A stretch of 6,203 bases of DNA from an uncultured Lachnospiraceae bacterium (lineage in GTDB: Bacteria > Bacillota > Clostridia > Lachnospirales > Lachnospiraceae), in NCBI GenBank assembly GCA_947177105.1, contig CAMWTF010000159.1, positions 1 through 6,203 on the forward strand, written 5' to 3'. Of this stretch, positions 5,992-6,203 are shown piece after piece; within the stretch, counting starts at the first letter, position 1, and every line of letters starts with the position of its first letter. Made by a program: the position numbers and the translations under genes. Below the pieces are notes generated by a model. That model was not told the DNA's origin. It saw only the letters and a list, made by a program, of their open reading frames with translations, and ran no database searches.

Positions 5992-6027
5992 AAGTTTGGA
6001 AGTAAACTTCCAAATACGCATTAACGC
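5992..6027 (+). repeat. 36-bp structured repeat, copy 2
   Basis: All 36 bases equal copy 1, at a distance of exactly 75 bp. The inner inverted repeat is at 5995-6003 and 6006-6014. The bases directly before and after the 36-mer differ between copies (G/T before, A/C after), so its edges are well defined. Confidence 0.93.
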
Positions 6028-6056
6028 CATAACACGGGCACAGCCCGCGTTATGGC
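6026..6056 (+). repeat. Variable hairpin following repeat copy 2
   Basis: GCCATAACACGGGC (6026-6039) pairs with GCCCGCGTTATGGC (6043-6056) at 13 of 14 positions around the loop ACA. It sits exactly where the variable hairpin of copy 1 sits and has the same length and the same GGC-NNN-GCC tip, but the stem sequence is mostly different. Confidence 0.87.
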
Positions 6057-6084
6057 CGCTCTATCCGATTGAGCGGTGCTTTTT
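6056..6084 (+). terminator. Terminator-like hairpin, possible end of the padR operon
   Basis: CCGCTC (6056-6061) pairs perfectly with GAGCGG (6071-6076) around a 9-nt loop, then TGC and five T (6080-6084). It is the first terminator-like signal after the DUF4097 gene. The stem is only six pairs long and shares one base with the preceding hairpin, so it may instead be part of the repeat element. Confidence 0.5.
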
Positions 6085-6085
6085 A

Positions 6086-6203
6086 GGAACCGGGGAAAGA
6101 TTTGAGGATGGTTCGCACATACTGTATGTAAATGGCGCTTACCGCAGTGATACGCCAATCGGGAAGTTAATGCATGACTTCTCCTGCACAGACGCAGCGG
6201 ATA
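6086..6203 (+). pseudogene. Fragment of an Rpn-family PD-(D/E)XK nuclease/transposase (C-terminal part, runs off window)
   Basis: The frame starting at 6086 reads GTGERFEDGSHILYVNGAY (6086-6142), then PIGKLMHDFSCTDAAD up to the window edge. This closely resembles the conserved late segment of Rpn / PD-(D/E)XK nuclease family transposases (RFxDGxHIxYVNG, then IGxLMHDFxCxDPDDM), DNA endonucleases linked to recombination and often present in many copies in Clostridia genomes. The catalytic N-terminal nuclease domain, which should lie about 200 residues upstream, is absent: that DNA is occupied by hairpin repeats and the DUF4097 gene. It is therefore a 5'-truncated remnant. The same frame stays open back to the DUF4097 stop codon, but it has no good start with a ribosome site. 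The family call is from recognition of the motif and could not be searched. Confidence 0.7.

Noticed and set aside
5917..6027. CRISPR array with 36-bp repeats and one 39-bp spacer
   Set aside because: Length and spacing are suggestive, but there are only two repeats, the intervening sequence is itself a hairpin, the part after copy 2 is a matching hairpin, and no cas genes are present.

Overview
The window looks like chromosomal DNA of a Clostridia-type Firmicute, most likely a Lachnospiraceae-like gut anaerobe. The reasons are the strong AGGAGG-type ribosome binding sites, the GC content near 50% in coding regions, the PadR / HAAS (DUF1700) / DUF4097 gene trio, a clostridial-style DinG/Rad3-like helicase, and an Rpn-type PD-(D/E)XK nuclease remnant. 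All genes read on the + strand. The organism call is inference.

Layout. (1) Positions 2-784 hold the C-terminal motor lobe of a DinG/Rad3/XPD-like superfamily 2 DNA helicase whose start lies outside the window; a terminator follows at 849-880. (2) A 540-bp stretch without a gene (785-1324) carries that terminator, a short inverted repeat and a consensus DnaA box. (3) Positions 1325-3144 form a two-gene lipid operon: an MGDG-synthase/UgtP-like glycosyltransferase followed, with essentially no gap, by a divergent PlsY-like glycerol-3-phosphate acyltransferase. It closes with a terminator at 3173-3206. (4) A sigma-A-type promoter at 3238-3266, two tandem palindromic operators 32 bp apart and a roughly 195-nt leader containing a diverged duplication precede the third unit: a PadR regulator (3469-3786), a HAAS-domain membrane protein with a pentapeptide-repeat linker (3797-4834) and a membrane-anchored DUF4097 protein (4988-5911). 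This has the layout of an autoregulated cell-envelope module. (5) From 5917 the DNA changes character. A 36-bp hairpin element occurs twice at 75-bp spacing. Each copy is followed by a second hairpin whose sequence differs between copies but whose stem and GGC-NNN-GCC tip are kept. A terminator-like hairpin comes next, then a fragment from the C-terminal part of an Rpn-family nuclease/transposase that runs off the window.

How the genes work together. The lipid operon links phospholipid precursor synthesis (PlsY) with glycolipid synthesis (glucosyl-diacylglycerol type). The PadR unit next to it also acts at the membrane: PadR is likely to repress its own promoter, HAAS proteins are membrane partners of PadR operons, and DUF4097 proteins are surface or stress-associated beta-rich proteins. 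The least explained part of the window is the structured repeat pair at 5917-6056 and its link to the Rpn remnant.
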